Assembly: GCF_038008325.1 (NCBI RefSeq)
Contig: NZ_JBBOYW010000001.1
Span: 2,346,001-2,410,000 of the forward strand
Length of the DNA stretch: 64,000 nucleotides
Reading direction: 5' to 3'
DNA from: Lysinibacillus sp. FSL K6-0232
Lineage (GTDB): Bacteria > Bacillota > Bacilli > Bacillales_A > Planococcaceae
Shown in pieces: positions 63,615 to 64,000 of the stretch. The notes beneath the pieces were generated by a model. It was not told the origin of the DNA. It did no database searches and saw only the letters and a list, made by a program, of their open reading frames with translations. How positions within the stretch are numbered: the stretch's first letter is position 1; every line of letters begins with the position of its first letter. A program made the translations under genes and the position numbers.

Positions 63615-64000
63615 TTAGTTTTTACGATGAACAATATAAGATGCAAAATCACGCAATAAGCTGGCATCTATTGATAATTGATCCAGCGCATGAATGGCAT
63701 GTTGATAATGCTCCTCCAGCTTTGCTTTGGCTCCCTCTAATGTTAAAAGAGCTGGATATGTGCTTTTATCACTAGCCACATCCTTTCCAGCTGTTTTGCC
63801 AAGCTCTTCTGTTGTGCCTTCAATATCTAAAATATCATCTTGAATCTGGAAGGCTAGACCAATATGATGTGCATACTCTTTTAAGATTGTACGATCTTGC
63901 GCCGAAACATCCGCTAATACTGCTCCCGCTTCAATACTAAATCGCAACAGCGCACCTGTTTTATTAACATGCACCTGCTCAAGCTCTTCCAAATTAAGCT
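63615..64000 (-). CDS. ispA: Farnesyl diphosphate synthase (IspA), C-terminal part
   Basis: The gene runs off the right edge; the frame is open to base 64000. The visible part is the last 128 or so residues of a trans-prenyltransferase: L-E-E-L-E-Q-V-H-V-N-K-T-G-A-L (the K-T-G motif), then the second Asp-rich motif Q-I-Q-D-D-I-L-D near residue 53 of this fragment and the K-D-V-x-x-D-K-S-T-Y-P segment. It makes the C15 chain from IPP and DMAPP, using the product of the Dxs pathway. Confidence 0.93.
   Translation of the reverse strand, partial: LNLEELEQVHVNKTGALLRFSIEAGAVLADVSAQDRTILKEYAHHIGLAFQIQDDILDIEGTTEELGKTAGKDVASDKSTYPALLTLEGAKAKLEEHYQHAIHALDQLSIDASLLRDFASYIVHRKN

Noticed and set aside
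1..64000. Phage-defence, toxin-antitoxin, prophage or secondary-metabolite clusters
   Set aside because: I looked for their usual genes and found none; nearly all coding space is explained by metabolism, transport, regulation and sporulation genes.

Overview
The window is low-GC, densely coded Firmicute DNA, most likely from the order Bacillales and probably a Lysinibacillus-like member of the Planococcaceae/Caryophanaceae. The evidence is the sporulation genes spo0A and spoIVB, Bacillus-like ribosome-binding sites, and gene order at both ends that matches my memory of the Bacillus subtilis stretch ispA-dxs-tlyA-argR-recN-spoIVB-spo0A, yqiK-yqzF, the bkd operon, brxB(yqiW)-yqjA-yqjC-yqjD-yqjE and yqjH(dinB). 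The genus is inference. No rRNA, tRNA, intact insertion sequence, prophage or CRISPR array was seen.

Layout. 1-2.5 kb: 3' part of a secreted subtilisin-like protease with a long tail of D-x-D-Y-[FY] repeats. 2.5-6.9 kb: a GNAT acetyltransferase and a small glycan cassette (two glycosyltransferases, a CapE-type UDP-GlcNAc dehydratase/epimerase and an RmlD-like reductase) that probably makes a UDP-L-RhaNAc-type sugar. 6.9-11.7 kb: alpha/beta hydrolase, DNA polymerase IV and a MocR regulator, divergent from an aminotransferase across a promoter with three 22-bp-phased sites. 11.8-15.4 kb: biotin operon bioD-bioA-bioY-bioB behind a BirA-like operator. 15.6-22.6 kb: two hypothetical proteins, then a response regulator convergent with a 1704-residue pseudokinase/ATPase/GAF/histidine kinase. 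22.8-29.6 kb: a decayed AraC regulator, DMT exporter, Cj0069-like protein, LysE exporter, TPR protein and chemoreceptor. 29.8-32.2 kb: carboxy(nor)spermidine dehydrogenase and decarboxylase, an alternative polyamine route. 32.3-38.9 kb: CheW-like protein, PepT-like peptidase, coiled-coil protein, acyl-CoA carboxylase beta subunit, methylmalonyl-CoA epimerase, a 31-residue Prli42-like membrane peptide, aromatic-acid exporter and bacilliredoxin. 39.0-44.0 kb: meaB, mutB, mutA. 44.1-50.3 kb: bkdB, bkdAB, bkdAA, lpdV, bcd. 50.8-55.6 kb: DUF2627, a glycerophosphodiesterase, a FapA/DUF342 protein, a glycine-betaine-type binding lipoprotein and a 14-residue-repeat coiled-coil protein. 56.0-64.0 kb: spo0A, spoIVB, recN, argR, tlyA, dxs and the 3' end of ispA.

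How it works together. Leucine dehydrogenase and the branched-chain 2-oxoacid dehydrogenase turn Val/Ile/Leu into acyl-CoAs. The propionyl-CoA arising from Val and Ile is carboxylated by a biotin-dependent enzyme, epimerised, and rearranged to succinyl-CoA by the B12 mutase protected by MeaB, so most of the pathway lies within 15 kb. The biotin operon supplies the carboxylase cofactor. Isoprenoid genes (ispA, dxs), arginine regulation, DNA repair and sporulation control form the conserved right end.

Most unusual points: a 21-bp-period intergenic repeat found twice in the same context (between convergent genes beside a shared terminator); evenly phased operator arrays at the biotin and MocR promoters; a giant sensor whose kinase domain has lost its catalytic motifs; the polyamine gene pair; a large structured spacer between spoIVB and spo0A; and an 18-bp sequence shared by two distant spacers. 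I did not find a clearly new multi-gene system.
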